Assembly (NCBI RefSeq): GCF_000185905.1
Contig: NC_014923.1
Span: forward strand, 124,001-188,000
From: Mesorhizobium ciceri biovar biserrulae WSM1271
Lineage (GTDB): Bacteria; Pseudomonadota; Alphaproteobacteria; Rhizobiales; Rhizobiaceae
Direction of reading: 5' to 3'
DNA length: 64,000 nt
Below are positions 53,544 to 63,168 of the stretch, piece after piece. A program made the translations under genes and the position numbers. The notes below the pieces were generated by a model, which saw nothing but the letters and a program-made list of their open reading frames with translations, had not been told where the DNA came from and ran no database searches. The stretch's first letter is position 1. Every line of letters begins with the position of its first letter.

Positions 53544-55388
53544 TCACTCCGGCACAAACCTCACCGCGCCCTTGGCCGCGCTGGTGGCCATGGCGGCATA
53601 GGCGCGCAAGGCGGTCGTCACCTTGCGCTTGCGCTTTTCCTCAGGCTTCCAGGCCAGGGCGCCCCTGGCCTCCATCGCCGCCCGGCGCGCAGCGAGTTCC
53701 GCCTCATCGACAGCCAGGCGGATGCTGCGGTTCGGGATGTCGATCTCGATCGTATCGCCCTCCTGCACCAGTCCGATCAAACCGCCTTCGGCAGCTTCCG
53801 GCGACGCATGGCCGATCGACAGACCCGAGGTGCCGCCGGAGAAGCGGCCGTCAGTAACCAGAGCGCAGGCCTTGCCGAGGCCCTTCGACTTCAGATAGCT
53901 GGTCGGATAGAGCATCTCCTGCATGCCGGGGCCGCCGCGCGGTCCTTCATAGCGGATGACGACGACATCGCCGGCCTTGATCTCATTGGACAGGATCGCC
54001 TTGACGCTGGAATCCTGGCTTTCGAACACGCGGGCCGGGCCGGTGAATTTCAGGATCGATTCATCGACGCCCGCCGTCTTCACGATGCAGCCGTCGAGCG
54101 CCAGATTGCCCTTCAGCACGGCAAGGCCGCCATCCTTGGAAAAGGGATGTTCGGTCGAGCGGATAACGCCTTTCTCGCGGTCGAGATCGAGCTCGTCCCA
54201 GCGGCGCTCCTGGCTGAAGGCGACCTGCGTCGGCACGCCGCCAGGGGCGGCGAGGAAGAAATCGCGCACGCTCTGGCTGGTCGTGCGGGAAATGTCCCAA
54301 TGGTCGAGCGCCTCGCCCAGGGTTGACGTATGCACCGTCGGCAGGTCGCGGTTGAGCAGGCCGGCATTGTCGAGCTGGCCGAGGATCGCCATGATGCCGC
54401 CGGCGCGGTGGACGTCTTCCATGTGGACGTCGGACTTGGCGGGCGCAACCTTGCACAGCACCGGCACCTTGCGCGACAGCGCGTCGATGTCGTCCTGATC
54501 GAAATCGATCTCGCCCTCATGCGCGGCAGCCAGGATGTGCAGCACGGTGTTGGTCGAACCGCCCATGGCGATGTCGAGCGTCATGGCGTTCTCGAAAGCG
54601 CCCTTCGAGGCGATGTTGCGCGGCAGTGCGGTTTCGTCGTCCTGTTCGTAATAGCGCTGGGCGAGATCGACGATCAGGTGGCCGGCCTCGACGAACAGAC
54701 GCTTGCGGTCGGCATGCGTCGCCAATGTCGAGCCGTTGCCGGGCAGCGACAGGCCAAGCGCCTCGGTCAAACAATTCATCGAATTGGCGGTGAACATGCC
54801 CGAGCAGGAGCCGCAGGTCGGGCAGGCCGAGCGCTCGATGACCTTGACATCCTCATCGGAGATCTTGTCGTCGGCGGCCGCGACCATGGCATCGACCAGA
54901 TCGAGCGCCTGCGTCTTGCCGGCGAGCACCACCTTGCCGGCTTCCATTGGACCGCCGGAGACGAAGACGGTCGGGATGTTGAGGCGCAACGAGGCCATCA
55001 GCATGCCGGGCGTGATCTTGTCGCAATTGGAGATGCAGACCATGGCGTCGGCGCAATGCGCGTTGACCATGTATTCGACGGAATCGGCGATCAGCTCGCG
55101 CGACGGGAGCGAATAGAGCATGCCGTCATGGCCCATGGCGATGCCGTCATCGACGGCGATGGTGTTGAATTCCTTGGCAACGCCGCCGGCCTTTTCGATC
55201 TCGCGCGCGACCAATTGGCCGAGATCCTTCAGATGGACATGGCCCGGCACGAACTGAGTGAAGGAGTTGACCACCGCAATGATCGGCTTGCCGAAATCCG
55301 AGTCCTTCATGCCGGTGGCGCGCCAGAGGCCGCGAGCGCCGGCCATGTTGCGGCCATGGGTGGTGGTGCGGGAACGATAGGCAGGCAT
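53544..55388 (-). CDS. ilvD: Dihydroxy-acid dehydratase
   Basis: 614-residue IlvD, third common step of isoleucine and valine synthesis, dehydrating 2,3-dihydroxy-acids. It starts [20 protein letters not shown], the universal IlvD start, and has iron-sulfur cysteines in [16 protein letters not shown] and [18 protein letters not shown], Mg site [25 protein letters not shown] precedes the ATG at 55388; the longer upstream frame is not coding. This is the real IlvD, distinct from the sugar-acid dehydratase at 17267-19072. Confidence 0.96.
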   Translation of the reverse strand: MPAYRSRTTTHGRNMAGARGLWRATGMKDSDFGKPIIAVVNSFTQFVPGHVHLKDLGQLVAREIEKAGGVAKEFNTIAVDDGIAMGHDGMLYSLPSRELIADSVEYMVNAHCADAMVCISNCDKITPGMLMASLRLNIPTVFVSGGPMEAGKVVLAGKTQALDLVDAMVAAADDKISDEDVKVIERSACPTCGSCSGMFTANSMNCLTEALGLSLPGNGSTLATHADRKRLFVEAGHLIVDLAQRYYEQDDETALPRNIASKGAFENAMTLDIAMGGSTNTVLHILAAAHEGEIDFDQDDIDALSRKVPVLCKVAPAKSDVHMEDVHRAGGIMAILGQLDNAGLLNRDLPTVHTSTLGEALDHWDISRTTSQSVRDFFLAAPGGVPTQVAFSQERRWDELDLDREKGVIRSTEHPFSKDGGLAVLKGNLALDGCIVKTAGVDESILKFTGPARVFESQDSSVKAILSNEIKAGDVVVIRYEGPRGGPGMQEMLYPTSYLKSKGLGKACALVTDGRFSGGTSGLSIGHASPEAAEGGLIGLVQEGDTIEIDIPNRSIRLAVDEAELAARRAAMEARGALAWKPEEKRKRKVTTALRAYAAMATSAAKGAVRFVPE

Positions 55389-55656
55389 GTTTTTTCCTTG
55401 GTGGCTGGCCGCAGCCCAGAAATGGCGCGGCAGAGCTGAATTCGGACCGCAGGCGTTATAGACGCCCAAGTATGGTCTGGCCACAATTTTGCAATGCGCC
55501 AGATTCCTCCAAGAATCGGATCTTACAAAAAAATGCATCCTGGTGTCGGATTGCACCGCGCGCGGCCGTCCTTGGGCAAACGGCGAGGCAACGGCACCAT
55601 TCTCGGAGTCGGCCGTTTTCCCTGTAACAGCAAAAGAGCAATCCGAGGAGCACGAC

Positions 55657-56127
55657 ATGCAAAAGATCACCACCTGCCTGTGGTTCGACGGCCAGGCCGA
55701 AGAGGCCACGAACTTCTACGTCTCCATCTTCAAGAATTCCAAGGTGCTGAGCGTGATGCGTTGGCCCGAAGGCCACGCCGATGCAGGCAAGGTGTTGGTG
55801 ACCACGTTCGAACTCGACGGCGTGCAGTTCCAGGCGCTCAATGGTGGACCGCAGTTCAAGCACAGCGAAGCGATGTCGCAGTCGATCGACTGCAAGACGC
55901 AGGAAGAGGTGGATTACTTCTGGGACAAGCTCATCGAAGGTGGCGGCCAACCATCGCAATGCAGCTGGCTGAAGGATAAATTCGGCGTCTCCTGGCAGGT
56001 TGTGCCGGAGCAGCTGCCGCGCCTGCTTCTGGATCCGGACCGGGCCAAGGCCGGCCGCGTGATGTCGGCGATGATGCAGATGAGCAAGATCGACATCGCC
56101 AAGATCGAAGAAGCCGCCAGAGGATAG
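55657..56127 (+). CDS. PhnB/VOC-like protein (3-demethylubiquinone-methyltransferase-like fold)
   Basis: 156-residue VOC protein of the PhnB/DUF-type group, often mis-named 3-demethylubiquinone methyltransferase. It begins [29 protein letters not shown], with [17 protein letters not shown] and FWDKLIEGG...[16 protein letters not shown]. No SAM motif is present. GAGGAG precedes ATG 55657; a longer frame upstream is ignored. Divergent from ilvD. Function unknown. Confidence 0.85.
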   Translation: MQKITTCLWFDGQAEEATNFYVSIFKNSKVLSVMRWPEGHADAGKVLVTTFELDGVQFQALNGGPQFKHSEAMSQSIDCKTQEEVDYFWDKLIEGGGQPSQCSWLKDKFGVSWQVVPEQLPRLLLDPDRAKAGRVMSAMMQMSKIDIAKIEEAARG

Positions 56128-56190
56128 TCGAGGGTCGCGCCGCCCCTCAACCGCCCTTCGGGCACCTTCTCCCCGTGAACGGGGAGTAGG
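56128..56190. repeat. Mesorhizobium-type palindromic repeat, copy D (short)
   Basis: A truncated copy: GCCGCCCCTCAACCGCCC followed by TTCGGGCACCTTCTCCCCGT and ACGGGGAG hairpin (CTCCCCGT/ACGGGGAG). Lies between the convergent VOC and prfC genes. Confidence 0.6.
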
Positions 56191-56202
56191 AAAAAGCGCG
56201 AC

Positions 56203-57795
56203 TTACGCCGCTCTGTCGCGGACCTGATAGTCCTTGATCGTGGCAAACTTGATCGCCTTCCAGCGCTCCGCTTCGTAGTTCAGCGAGAAGGCGTGCTGGG
56301 CGAGGAACACCGGGTCGTTGTCGAGGTCGCGGGCGATGTCGCCGCGATGCGCCTCGATGAAACGCAGGACCTCGGCCTTGTCGTCGGCCGAGATCCAGCG
56401 GCACACGGAAAAGCGCGACATCTCGAATTCGACCGGCAGGGTGTATTCGAAGTTCAGCCGTTCCTTCAGGACGTCGAGTTGCAGCGCGCCGACGACACCG
56501 ACGATGGCCGGTGAGCCGTCCTCGGGCGAAAACAGCTGCACGACGCCCTCCTCTGCCATCTGGTGCAGCGCTTCCTTCAGCTTTTTGGCCTTCATCGCGT
56601 CGCCGAGGCGGACACGGCGCAGGATTTCCGGGGCGAAATTCGGAACGCCGCGGAACAAGATTTCCTCGCCCTCGGTCAGCGTATCGCCAATACGCAGCGT
56701 GCCGTGGTTGGGAATGCCGACGACGTCGCCGGCAAAGGCCTCGTCGGCGGTGACGCGTGTGCGGGCAAAGAAGAACTGCGGCGCCGACAGCGACATCGGT
56801 TTTCCCGTGCGTACCAGCTTGGCCTTCATGCCGCGCTCGAGCTTACCCGAACAGACGCGGACGAAGGCTATGCGGTCGCGGTGGTTGGGATCCATGTTGG
56901 CCTGGATCTTGAAGACGAAGGACGTCATCTTCTCTTCGGTCGCCTCGACCTTGCGGGTGTCGGCCTCTTGAGCACGCGGCGGCGGTCCAAAAGCGCCGAG
57001 CGCCTCGATCAGGTCGCGCACGCCATAATTGCGCAGCGCCGAGCCGAAATAGACCGGCGTCAGGTGACCCTCGCGGAAGGCTTCTATATCAAGGGGTCTG
57101 CACGCTTCCCGCGCCAGCTCCAGCTCCTCGATGAAGGCCTCGCGCTCGTTCTCCGGCAAAAGGCCGGCGACGCGGTTGGAATCGGGACCGTTGACCGGCG
57201 TGCGCTCCTTCTCGTCGTCGCCCCTGCGCACGGCGTTCAGCGCCAGATGGTAGGTGCCGGAAAAATTCTTGCCCCGGCCGATCGGCCAGGTGATCGGCGC
57301 CGTATCCAGCGCCAGCTTCTGCTCGATCTCATCCAGAATCTCGAACGGATCGCGGCTTTCGCGATCCATCTTGTTGACGAAGGTGATGATCGGGATGTCG
57401 CGTAGCCGGCAGACTTCGAAAAGCTTCAGCGTGCGCGGCTCGATGCCCTTGGCGGCATCGATGACCATGACGGCCGAGTCGACCGCCGATAGCGTGCGAT
57501 AGGTGTCGTCTGCGAAATCCTCGTGGCCGGGCGTGTCGAGCAGGTTGAAGACATTGTCCTCATACTCGAAGGTCATCACCGAAGTGACGACCGAAATGCC
57601 GCGCTCACGCTCGATCTTCATCCAGTCCGACCGCGTCTGGATCTTGTCCTTCTTGGCCTTGACCTCGCCGGCAAGCTGGATGGCGCCGCCGAACAGCAGC
57701 AGCTTTTCGGTGAGCGTGGTCTTGCCGGCGTCCGGGTGCGCGATGATCGCGAAGGTGCGGCGGCGCGCCACTTCTTCTTCTATTGCTTCGGGCAT
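56203..57795 (-). CDS. prfC: Peptide chain release factor 3
   Basis: 530-residue translational GTPase RF3, which removes RF1/RF2 from ribosomes after termination. GTP motifs G1 AHPDAGKTTLTEKLLL, G3 DTPGHEDFADDTYRTL, G4 NKMDRESRDP, plus SRFSVCRWISADD and the family C-terminus. The ATG at 57795 was chosen since MPEAIEEEVARRRTFAIIAHPD is the expected start; upstream residues in frame are low-complexity. Monocistronic. Confidence 0.95.
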   Translation of the reverse strand: MPEAIEEEVARRRTFAIIAHPDAGKTTLTEKLLLFGGAIQLAGEVKAKKDKIQTRSDWMKIERERGISVVTSVMTFEYEDNVFNLLDTPGHEDFADDTYRTLSAVDSAVMVIDAAKGIEPRTLKLFEVCRLRDIPIITFVNKMDRESRDPFEILDEIEQKLALDTAPITWPIGRGKNFSGTYHLALNAVRRGDDEKERTPVNGPDSNRVAGLLPENEREAFIEELELAREACRPLDIEAFREGHLTPVYFGSALRNYGVRDLIEALGAFGPPPRAQEADTRKVEATEEKMTSFVFKIQANMDPNHRDRIAFVRVCSGKLERGMKAKLVRTGKPMSLSAPQFFFARTRVTADEAFAGDVVGIPNHGTLRIGDTLTEGEEILFRGVPNFAPEILRRVRLGDAMKAKKLKEALHQMAEEGVVQLFSPEDGSPAIVGVVGALQLDVLKERLNFEYTLPVEFEMSRFSVCRWISADDKAEVLRFIEAHRGDIARDLDNDPVFLAQHAFSLNYEAERWKAIKFATIKDYQVRDRAA

Positions 57796-57895
57796 TCTCT
57801 GGGATTTCCGTGTGACAGGCCGGGCTTCTAGCAGCGCAGTGCGGGCCTGTCGACCGGTCCGGCGGCAGGGAAGCCGCCGGAAGCCATGGCTTGCT

Positions 57896-58825
57896 TCAGG
57901 CCAATTCGGCCGTGCGGCTCGCCTGAACGACCTCGGGGAGCCAGCCGGCAATGGTGCCGCCTATCGCGTCGGCATGGTCTTCCTGCAGATAGTGCGCACC
58001 GGGTCCGAGATTGATGAACCGGCAGTTCTTCAGCCCGGCGGCGAATTCGCGTGCGGCCTGCGGTGCAATCAGCGCGCCGGGATCGCCCGCAAACAGCAGT
58101 TTCGGATAGGTGGAGAGCCGAAGTGCGCGATGATCATGTTCGCTGATGGCGGCAACGTCGGCGGGCTGGCCCTCGATCGGCAATTCCCGAGGCAGGCGCA
58201 ACACCGGCTTTCGCGATTGCGGTGTCGGGAACGGCGCCCGGTAGACGGCCATCTCCTCATCGCTCAGTGTACGCAGCACCGAGGCCGGCAACACTTTTTC
58301 GACGAAGACATTGTCTTCCAGGACCAGCTTCTCGCCGACACCCGGCGTGCGCAGCGCCTTGAACATTTCGCGGGCTTGCGGGCGCTGATGAAAATCCTCC
58401 CAGCGCTCGAAGGGTCGGATGAATTCCATGAAGGCAAGGCCGAGCACGCGTTGCGGTCGCCGCGCCGCGAGATGGAAAGCCAGGGCCGTGCCCCAGTCCT
58501 GCGCGACCAACACCACTTCCTGGATGTCGAGCACGTCCAGGAAGGCGTCGAGATAGCGGACGTGATCGAAGAAGCGATAATCGATATCGGGCTTGCCGGA
58601 TTGGCCGTAGCCGATCAGGTCGGGCGCGATGCAGCGACCGAGCGGCGCGACATACGGGATGATGTTGCGCCAGATGTGGGATGAGGTCGGATTGCCATGC
58701 AGGAACAGAACGGTGGGGCCGGACGCTCCCGTCTCGACATAGGACATGGTCGAATCGAGCACGGCGATCTGCGAGCGTCTCGGTGCAGCGACGCCAGCTT
58801 GAGAAATGTTGGCTTTCGAACTCAT
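57896..58825 (-). CDS. Haloalkane dehalogenase, HLD-II type (DmlA-like)
   Basis: 309-residue alpha/beta hydrolase that cleaves carbon-halogen bonds of haloalkanes. The complete dehalogenase set is visible: nucleophile D110 and halide-binding W111 (VAQDWGTALAF), second halide ligand N45 (HGNPTSS), catalytic acid E134 at the HLD-II position (FMEFIRPF) and H278 (GAHYLQED). DmlA from Mesorhizobium loti is a studied enzyme of the same group. The ATG overlaps the tetR stop (ATGA), so enzyme and regulator are coupled. Activity is inferred from the complete active site. Confidence 0.9.
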   Translation of the reverse strand: MSSKANISQAGVAAPRRSQIAVLDSTMSYVETGASGPTVLFLHGNPTSSHIWRNIIPYVAPLGRCIAPDLIGYGQSGKPDIDYRFFDHVRYLDAFLDVLDIQEVVLVAQDWGTALAFHLAARRPQRVLGLAFMEFIRPFERWEDFHQRPQAREMFKALRTPGVGEKLVLEDNVFVEKVLPASVLRTLSDEEMAVYRAPFPTPQSRKPVLRLPRELPIEGQPADVAAISEHDHRALRLSTYPKLLFAGDPGALIAPQAAREFAAGLKNCRFINLGPGAHYLQEDHADAIGGTIAGWLPEVVQASRTAELA

Positions 58826-59418
58826 GGGGTCGGCTCCTTTGCAAAAACTGTGCTGAAGATGATTTTCTTGAACCGCTCGAGCGGCGCGGGGCTACGTTCA
58901 ACCTTCATGCGCAGCATGGCGCCCTGCCAAGACGACAGCAGGAAGTCGGCAAGGTCCTCGGCCTCGAAGGTCTTGGAGATGTCGCCGGCTGCCTGGCCTT
59001 CGGCGATGCAGGCGGCGAAGGGCTGGCGCCAGCGTTCGAAGATGTCGACGAGTTGCAGGCGCAGCGGCTCGCTGTGGACCGCGGTCTCGAGGCTGAGATT
59101 GCCTATCATGCAGCCGCGTGCCCAATCATGCGCCTCAAGCTTCGAGGTGATGACATCGACGTAGCGCCTCAGCCGGCTGATGGGCGGCGTGCCGTCCTGC
59201 GCCAAGGCTTTCTCGACCAACGTGCCGACATAGGCGAAATAGCGGTCCAGCACCTCCCCGGCAAACTCCTCCTTGGAGGCAAAATGGTTGGTGAACGAGC
59301 CGGGCCGGGCGTCGGCGGCGGCAACGATGTCGCGCACACCGGCGGCGGCATAGCCGGAATTCCAGATGGTCCGGAACCCGGCGTCAAGGAGGTTTTCGCG
59401 GAGTGATTGTCTGGCCAT
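58822..59418 (-). CDS. TetR-family regulator of the dehalogenase operon
   Basis: 198-residue TetR/AcrR regulator: N-terminal helix-turn-helix (RENLLDAGFRTIWNSGYAAAGVRDIVAAADARPGSFTNHFASKEEF), then a helical ligand-binding domain (ARGCMIGNLSLETA, DFLLSSWQGAMLRMKVER), typical of the TetR_C_6/NemR-like groups that respond to electrophiles. A perfect 18-bp palindrome lies nine bases upstream of its ATG. It is the first gene of a tetR-dehalogenase operon and almost certainly autoregulated. Confidence 0.92.
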   Translation of the reverse strand: MARQSLRENLLDAGFRTIWNSGYAAAGVRDIVAAADARPGSFTNHFASKEEFAGEVLDRYFAYVGTLVEKALAQDGTPPISRLRRYVDVITSKLEAHDWARGCMIGNLSLETAVHSEPLRLQLVDIFERWRQPFAACIAEGQAAGDISKTFEAEDLADFLLSSWQGAMLRMKVERSPAPLERFKKIIFSTVFAKEPTP

Positions 59419-59426
59419 ACCGATAT

Positions 59427-59444
59427 AATACGTACGTACGTATT
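59427..59444. promoter_or_regulatory. TetR operator palindrome upstream of tetR
   Basis: AATACGTACGTACGTATT is a perfect 18-bp palindrome centred 18 bp before the tetR ATG, in a divergent 121-bp region shared with the DadA-like oxidoreductase gene. Its length and symmetry fit TetR-family binding sites, and its position could repress both directions. Confidence 0.8.
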
Positions 59445-59539
59445 GATGTCAAGCCGAATAATTTGCGTTGCCGATGTTGGCAAGCGGGGGTGGCACTGGA
59501 AGAGTGTCCCTCAGGGGGTGGCGAGTTTGAGGAGCGAAC

Positions 59540-60616
59540 ATGGCTGCGGTGAAACAAGTGATCGTCATCGGCGCCGGCATCATCGGTGCTTCCATGGCCT
59601 GGCACCTGACCAGGGCAGGCGCACAGGTGACGGTCATCGCCGCCGACAGCGCCGCCGGTGGGGTCGCCACGCCGAACTCCTTTGCCTGGATCAATGCCAC
59701 CTGGGGCAATCCGGAGCCCTATTTCCGGCTGCGCACCCGCGCCATGGCCGAATGGTCGCGGCTGGCGCGGGACGTGCCCGGCCTGCCGCTCAACTGGTGC
59801 GGCGGCCTGTGCTGGGATCTATCGGCGGCCGACATGGAAGCCTATACCGCGCAGCATTCGGCCTGGGGCTACGGCATCGAGCGCGTCGACCGCGCCGGCG
59901 CGGCCCGTATAGAGCCTAATCTCACCGAACTCCCGGACGTCGCTTTGCATGTCGCCGAAGAGGGCGTTGCCGAGCCGGTCGCGGCAACGAAGGCGCTGCT
60001 GGCCGATGCCGAACGACGCGGCGCGCGGATCATCTCCAGCACGGTGACGGCGCTTGTCCAGACAGGTGGCAGGATTTCGGGCGTCGACACATCGCATGGG
60101 CTGCTTGCCACCGACGAGGTGTTGATCGCGGCCGGCGTCGGCTCGGCGGGCATTGCCGCCACCGCCGGCATAAATCTGCCGCTCGAGACGCCACCTGGCC
60201 TGATCGTCCACTCGCGGCCCTACGAGAAACTGCTGAACGGACTGGTGCTGGCCGAGCGGCTGCATATGCGCCAGACCGCCGAGGGCCGTATCATCGCCGG
60301 TTCCGATTTCGGCGGCGCCGACCCGGGCATGGATGCCGAAGCCACCGCCCACGCGCTGTTTGCGGCCATGAAAGCCATGCTGCGCGACAGCGACGGGTTG
60401 GAACTCGATTTCCACACGGTCGGCTACCGGCCGACGCCGATCGATGGCTTTCCAATCGTAGGCCGCGCCGAGGGCATGGACGGCGTCTATGTCAGCGTCA
60501 TGCATTCCGGCATCACGCTGGCGCCGGCCGTCGGCCTGTTTGCCGCTCGCGAAATCCTTGATGGCGAGCGCGATCCGCTGCTCGCGCCTTACGGGTTGGG
60601 ACGGTTTGCTCAATAA
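59540..60616 (+). CDS. DadA/glycine-oxidase-like FAD-dependent amine oxidoreductase
   Basis: 358-residue DAO-family flavoenzyme with FAD motif VIVIGAGIIGASMAWHLTRAG at the start, a substrate domain, and C-terminal GYRPTPIDGFPIVGRAEGMDGVYVSVMHSGITLAPAVG typical of D-amino-acid/glycine/sarcosine oxidases. GAGGAG precedes the ATG. It shares its promoter region with the tetR-dehalogenase operon and may be regulated with it. Substrate not predictable. Confidence 0.87.
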   Translation: MAAVKQVIVIGAGIIGASMAWHLTRAGAQVTVIAADSAAGGVATPNSFAWINATWGNPEPYFRLRTRAMAEWSRLARDVPGLPLNWCGGLCWDLSAADMEAYTAQHSAWGYGIERVDRAGAARIEPNLTELPDVALHVAEEGVAEPVAATKALLADAERRGARIISSTVTALVQTGGRISGVDTSHGLLATDEVLIAAGVGSAGIAATAGINLPLETPPGLIVHSRPYEKLLNGLVLAERLHMRQTAEGRIIAGSDFGGADPGMDAEATAHALFAAMKAMLRDSDGLELDFHTVGYRPTPIDGFPIVGRAEGMDGVYVSVMHSGITLAPAVGLFAAREILDGERDPLLAPYGLGRFAQ

Positions 60617-60951
60617 CCCGGACGGACGGTAGCGTCGGCCGATGTCTGTATAGGTTAACGCCCTACGGCGCCCCCCTCTGTCCTGCCGGACATCTCCCCC
60701 TCGAGTGGGGAGATTGGCAGTTTCGGCGCCTCGCTCGGTCCCGCAAGGTCGGCGATTGGCGAAAGCCGTCGCGACATCCAATCTCCCCCCTTGAGGGGGA
60801 GATGTCCGGCAGGACAGAGGGGGGCGCTGGCCCGCGGCGTTGCCGCAATTTGCAACTACCCGGCCAACGCCAGCTTCGCCACGGCCGGAGCAAAAGGCCG
60901 AATGTTGATCCCGTCCCTGGTCATGGTGACGAAGCTCGATGGCGGGATCGC
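60617..60951. other. Intergenic region with long palindromic repeat and residual frame
   Basis: 335 bp between convergent genes. Most of it is the perfect inverted repeat listed separately (60668-60827). The remainder, on the minus strand, is an open frame of 31 codons (to a TAG at 60856) that directly continues the DUF6356 frame past its stop codon, reading AIPPSSFVTMTRDGINIRP and ending KLALAG. It is either chance or a gene remnant. Confidence 0.5.
60668..60827. repeat. Perfect 35-bp inverted repeat (palindromic repeat, copy E)
   Basis: Arms 60668-60702 and 60793-60827 are exact reverse complements over 35 bases, starting GCGCCCCCCTCTGTCCTGCC. The 90-bp centre holds smaller hairpins (CTCCCC...GGGGAG and GGTCGGCGATT-type). 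It would form a very stable cruciform or transcript hairpin and probably ends transcription from both sides. Confidence 0.85.
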
Positions 60952-61200
60952 CTAGGCGCGATCCATAAGAGCCGCAGGCTCCTTGGTCGCGTGCGTGCCT
61001 CTGTTGTGCGTCCGCTCGTAAAGCTCGCGAACGATTCGGCTGGCGGTAGTTTCAAACAGAAATGGCAAGAAAGCATGAACGAGCGCGGCGCCCGCCGCCA
61101 TCAACAGGCGCGACGAAAACCAGGCGGCAAAGCCCATGTGGCTGAAATAGGTTTCGCCGACCTTGGCCGGATGAGAGGTGAAAATCCTTGCGACCGACAT
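60952..61200 (-). CDS. DUF6356 family small membrane protein
   Basis: 82-residue protein matching DUF6356, known mainly from Rhizobiales: MSVARIFTSHPAKVGETYFSHMGFAAWFSSRLLMAAGAALVHAFLPFLFETTASRIVRELYER. One amphipathic membrane segment (about residues 25-52) is evident. AAGGGGAA precedes the ATG. Function unknown; homologues are short and often next to regulators. The in-frame extension beyond its TAG stop is described separately. Confidence 0.8.
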   Translation of the reverse strand: MSVARIFTSHPAKVGETYFSHMGFAAWFSSRLLMAAGAALVHAFLPFLFETTASRIVRELYERTHNRGTHATKEPAALMDRA

Positions 61201-61297
61201 GCTGGTTCCCCTTCAGCGCTTGAAGTTCCTGATATGAGTATCCTGACATGCTTCGCCGGTTCATCGGTCTCAAAATGTCCTTGTATTTCGGTGACGC

Positions 61298-61786
61298 ATG
61301 GGACAAATATCCCACATGGCGCTGGAAATTGACGAAATCGACCGGAAATTGCTCGCCGAGTTGCAACGCGACGGCACGCTGTCGGTCGACCAGTTGTCGG
61401 AACGGGTGGCGCTGTCGCGCAATGCCTGCTGGCGCCGGGTGAAGCGGCTGGAGGAGGCCGGTGTCATCACCGGCAGGGTGGCGCTGGTCGATGCCGAAAA
61501 GCTCGGGCTTGGCCTTTCCGTCTTCATCCTGATCCGCACGTCCAACCACGATCCGGAGTGGCTGCAGAGATTCCGGGCGGCGGTGACCGGCTTTCCCGAG
61601 ATCATCGGCGTCTACCGCATGTCCGGCGACCTCGACTACGTTCTGCGCGCCCGCGTCGCCGACGTGAAGGCCTATGACCGGCTCTACCAGCGGCTGATCG
61701 CCAAGGTGGCGCTGTCTGATGTTTCCGCCTCTTTCGTGATGGAAGAGATCAAGGAGACGACGGTGGTTCCGATGGAAGTGCGCTAA
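61298..61786 (+). CDS. Lrp/AsnC-family transcriptional regulator
   Basis: 162-residue Lrp-type regulator: N-terminal helix-turn-helix (EIDRKLLAELQRDGTLSVDQLSERVALSRNACWRRVKRLEEAGVI), then the RAM ligand domain (GLSVFILIRTSNHDPEW, FPEIIGVYRMSGDLDYVLRARVAD). ATG 61298 has GGTGA upstream; ATG 61316 is an alternative, and an inverted TGGGA/TCCCA at 61299-61314 lies between them. It is divergent from DUF6356. Its target, probably an amino-acid gene, is not in view. Confidence 0.9.
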   Translation: MGQISHMALEIDEIDRKLLAELQRDGTLSVDQLSERVALSRNACWRRVKRLEEAGVITGRVALVDAEKLGLGLSVFILIRTSNHDPEWLQRFRAAVTGFPEIIGVYRMSGDLDYVLRARVADVKAYDRLYQRLIAKVALSDVSASFVMEEIKETTVVPMEVR

Positions 61787-61951
61787 GATATGTCGATATT
61801 CAGGTGATGCCGGCCTGCAAACGACGGGTTTCGACTCGGCCTGACCTGAATCTCAACACACCTCAGGCCATACTGATGCCTGAAAGAAAGCCGTTGATAG
61901 GCTTGCGGGCGAGTTGACCGAATCGCCGTTCGCGCCGATAGGATCGATTTT

Positions 61952-62437
61952 ATGCGCGCAGCCCTTCAAACTCCCTCCGTCATCGGTCCGACCGTCGGCT
62001 TCGTCAGGTTGCCGCATGCTGAAGGACTTCCCCTTCCTGCTTATGAAAGCACCGGTGCTGCCGGCATGGATCTGCGCGCCGCGGTGCCGGACGACCGGCC
62101 GCTGCTGATCCTGCCCGGAAAACGCGCTCTGGTGCCGACCGGGCTGATCCTGGAAATTCCCGAAGGCATGGAAGGCCAGGTGCGGCCGCGCTCGGGCCTT
62201 GCCTTCAAGCATGGGCTGACCGTCCTCAACACGCCCGGCACCATCGACAGCGACTATCGCGGCGAGGTGAAGGTGCTGCTGATCAATCTCGGCGATGAGG
62301 ACTTTGCCGTGACGCGCGGCATGCGCATCGCCCAGATCGTTTTTGCCGCGGTGACGCAAGCCGCCGTGGAAGAGCGCAACCTGGCCGGCGGCACGGCGCG
62401 CGGCGCGGGCGGGTTCGGATCGACCGGCACCGCCTGA
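61952..62437 (+). CDS. dut: dUTP pyrophosphatase
   Basis: 161-residue trimeric dUTPase that hydrolyses dUTP to dUMP, limiting uracil in DNA. All five motifs are present in order: [46 protein letters not shown] and C-terminal [10 protein letters not shown]. The stop overlaps the next ATG (TGATG), so it is coupled to the HAD gene. Cytosolic. Confidence 0.95.
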   Translation: MRAALQTPSVIGPTVGFVRLPHAEGLPLPAYESTGAAGMDLRAAVPDDRPLLILPGKRALVPTGLILEIPEGMEGQVRPRSGLAFKHGLTVLNTPGTIDSDYRGEVKVLLINLGDEDFAVTRGMRIAQIVFAAVTQAAVEERNLAGGTARGAGGFGSTGTA

Positions 62438-63099
62438 TGCCTGAACTGCCTAAACTTGTCATCTTCGACTGCGACGGGATCCTGGTCGATACGGAGAACC
62501 TGGCCAATCGGCGCCTTGCCGAATGGCTGACCGCTGCCGGCTATCCGACAAGCTTCGAATATTGCCGCAAGAATTTCTCCGGCCGCAGCATGGCGTCGGT
62601 GCAGAAAGAGATCGAAGAAGAGACCAGCGTCAGGCTTGGCGCCGATTTTGTCGATCGCTGGAACGCCGGCCTGCCAGACCTGTTCGCCCACGGCGTCGAA
62701 GCAATCCCTTATGTCCGCGAATTCGTCGAGGCCGTGCGGTCAGCCGGGATCGCCTATTGCGTCGCCACCTCGGCCCGGGTGTCGAAGATGCACATCACAC
62801 TTGGCCAGACCGGGCTGTTGCCGCTGTTCGAACACGCGATGTTTTCCTCAACGATGGTCGCGCGCGGCAAGCCGTTTCCGGACCTGTTCCTGCATGCTGC
62901 GAAAACCGTGGGCTTTGCACCTGCCGACTGCATCGTCATCGAGGACAGCGTCGCTGGCACGCAGGCCGGCATCGCGGCCGGCATGCGGGTGTTTTCCTAT
63001 CACGCCGATCCCTATTCCGACCGCGACGGCCTTATCCAGGCCGGCGGCATCCTGTTCGACGACATGCGCGAACTGGCCGGGCTGGTGCCGATCCACTGA
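62437..63099 (+). CDS. HAD-superfamily hydrolase (beta-phosphoglucomutase/YieH-like)
   Basis: 220-residue HAD phosphatase of subfamily I. Motif I is LVIFDCDGILVDTENLANRR, motif II ATSARVSK, motif III GKPFPDLF and motif IV VIEDSVAGTQAGIAAGM. Cap domain follows motif I. This is the group of small-molecule sugar-phosphate or nucleotide phosphatases. It overlaps dut by one base, forming a two-gene unit. Real substrate unknown. Confidence 0.88.
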   Translation: MPELPKLVIFDCDGILVDTENLANRRLAEWLTAAGYPTSFEYCRKNFSGRSMASVQKEIEEETSVRLGADFVDRWNAGLPDLFAHGVEAIPYVREFVEAVRSAGIAYCVATSARVSKMHITLGQTGLLPLFEHAMFSSTMVARGKPFPDLFLHAAKTVGFAPADCIVIEDSVAGTQAGIAAGMRVFSYHADPYSDRDGLIQAGGILFDDMRELAGLVPIH

Positions 63100-63168
63100 G
63101 CTGGCTGACGGACTGGACGGGTTGGGAGGCTGTGCTACGTTCCGCGCGCCCGACAGCCTGAGGCGACC

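Noticed and set aside
55657..56127. Annotation as a ubiquinone methyltransferase
   Set aside because: The name given to PhnB-like relatives is historical; no SAM-binding motif is present.
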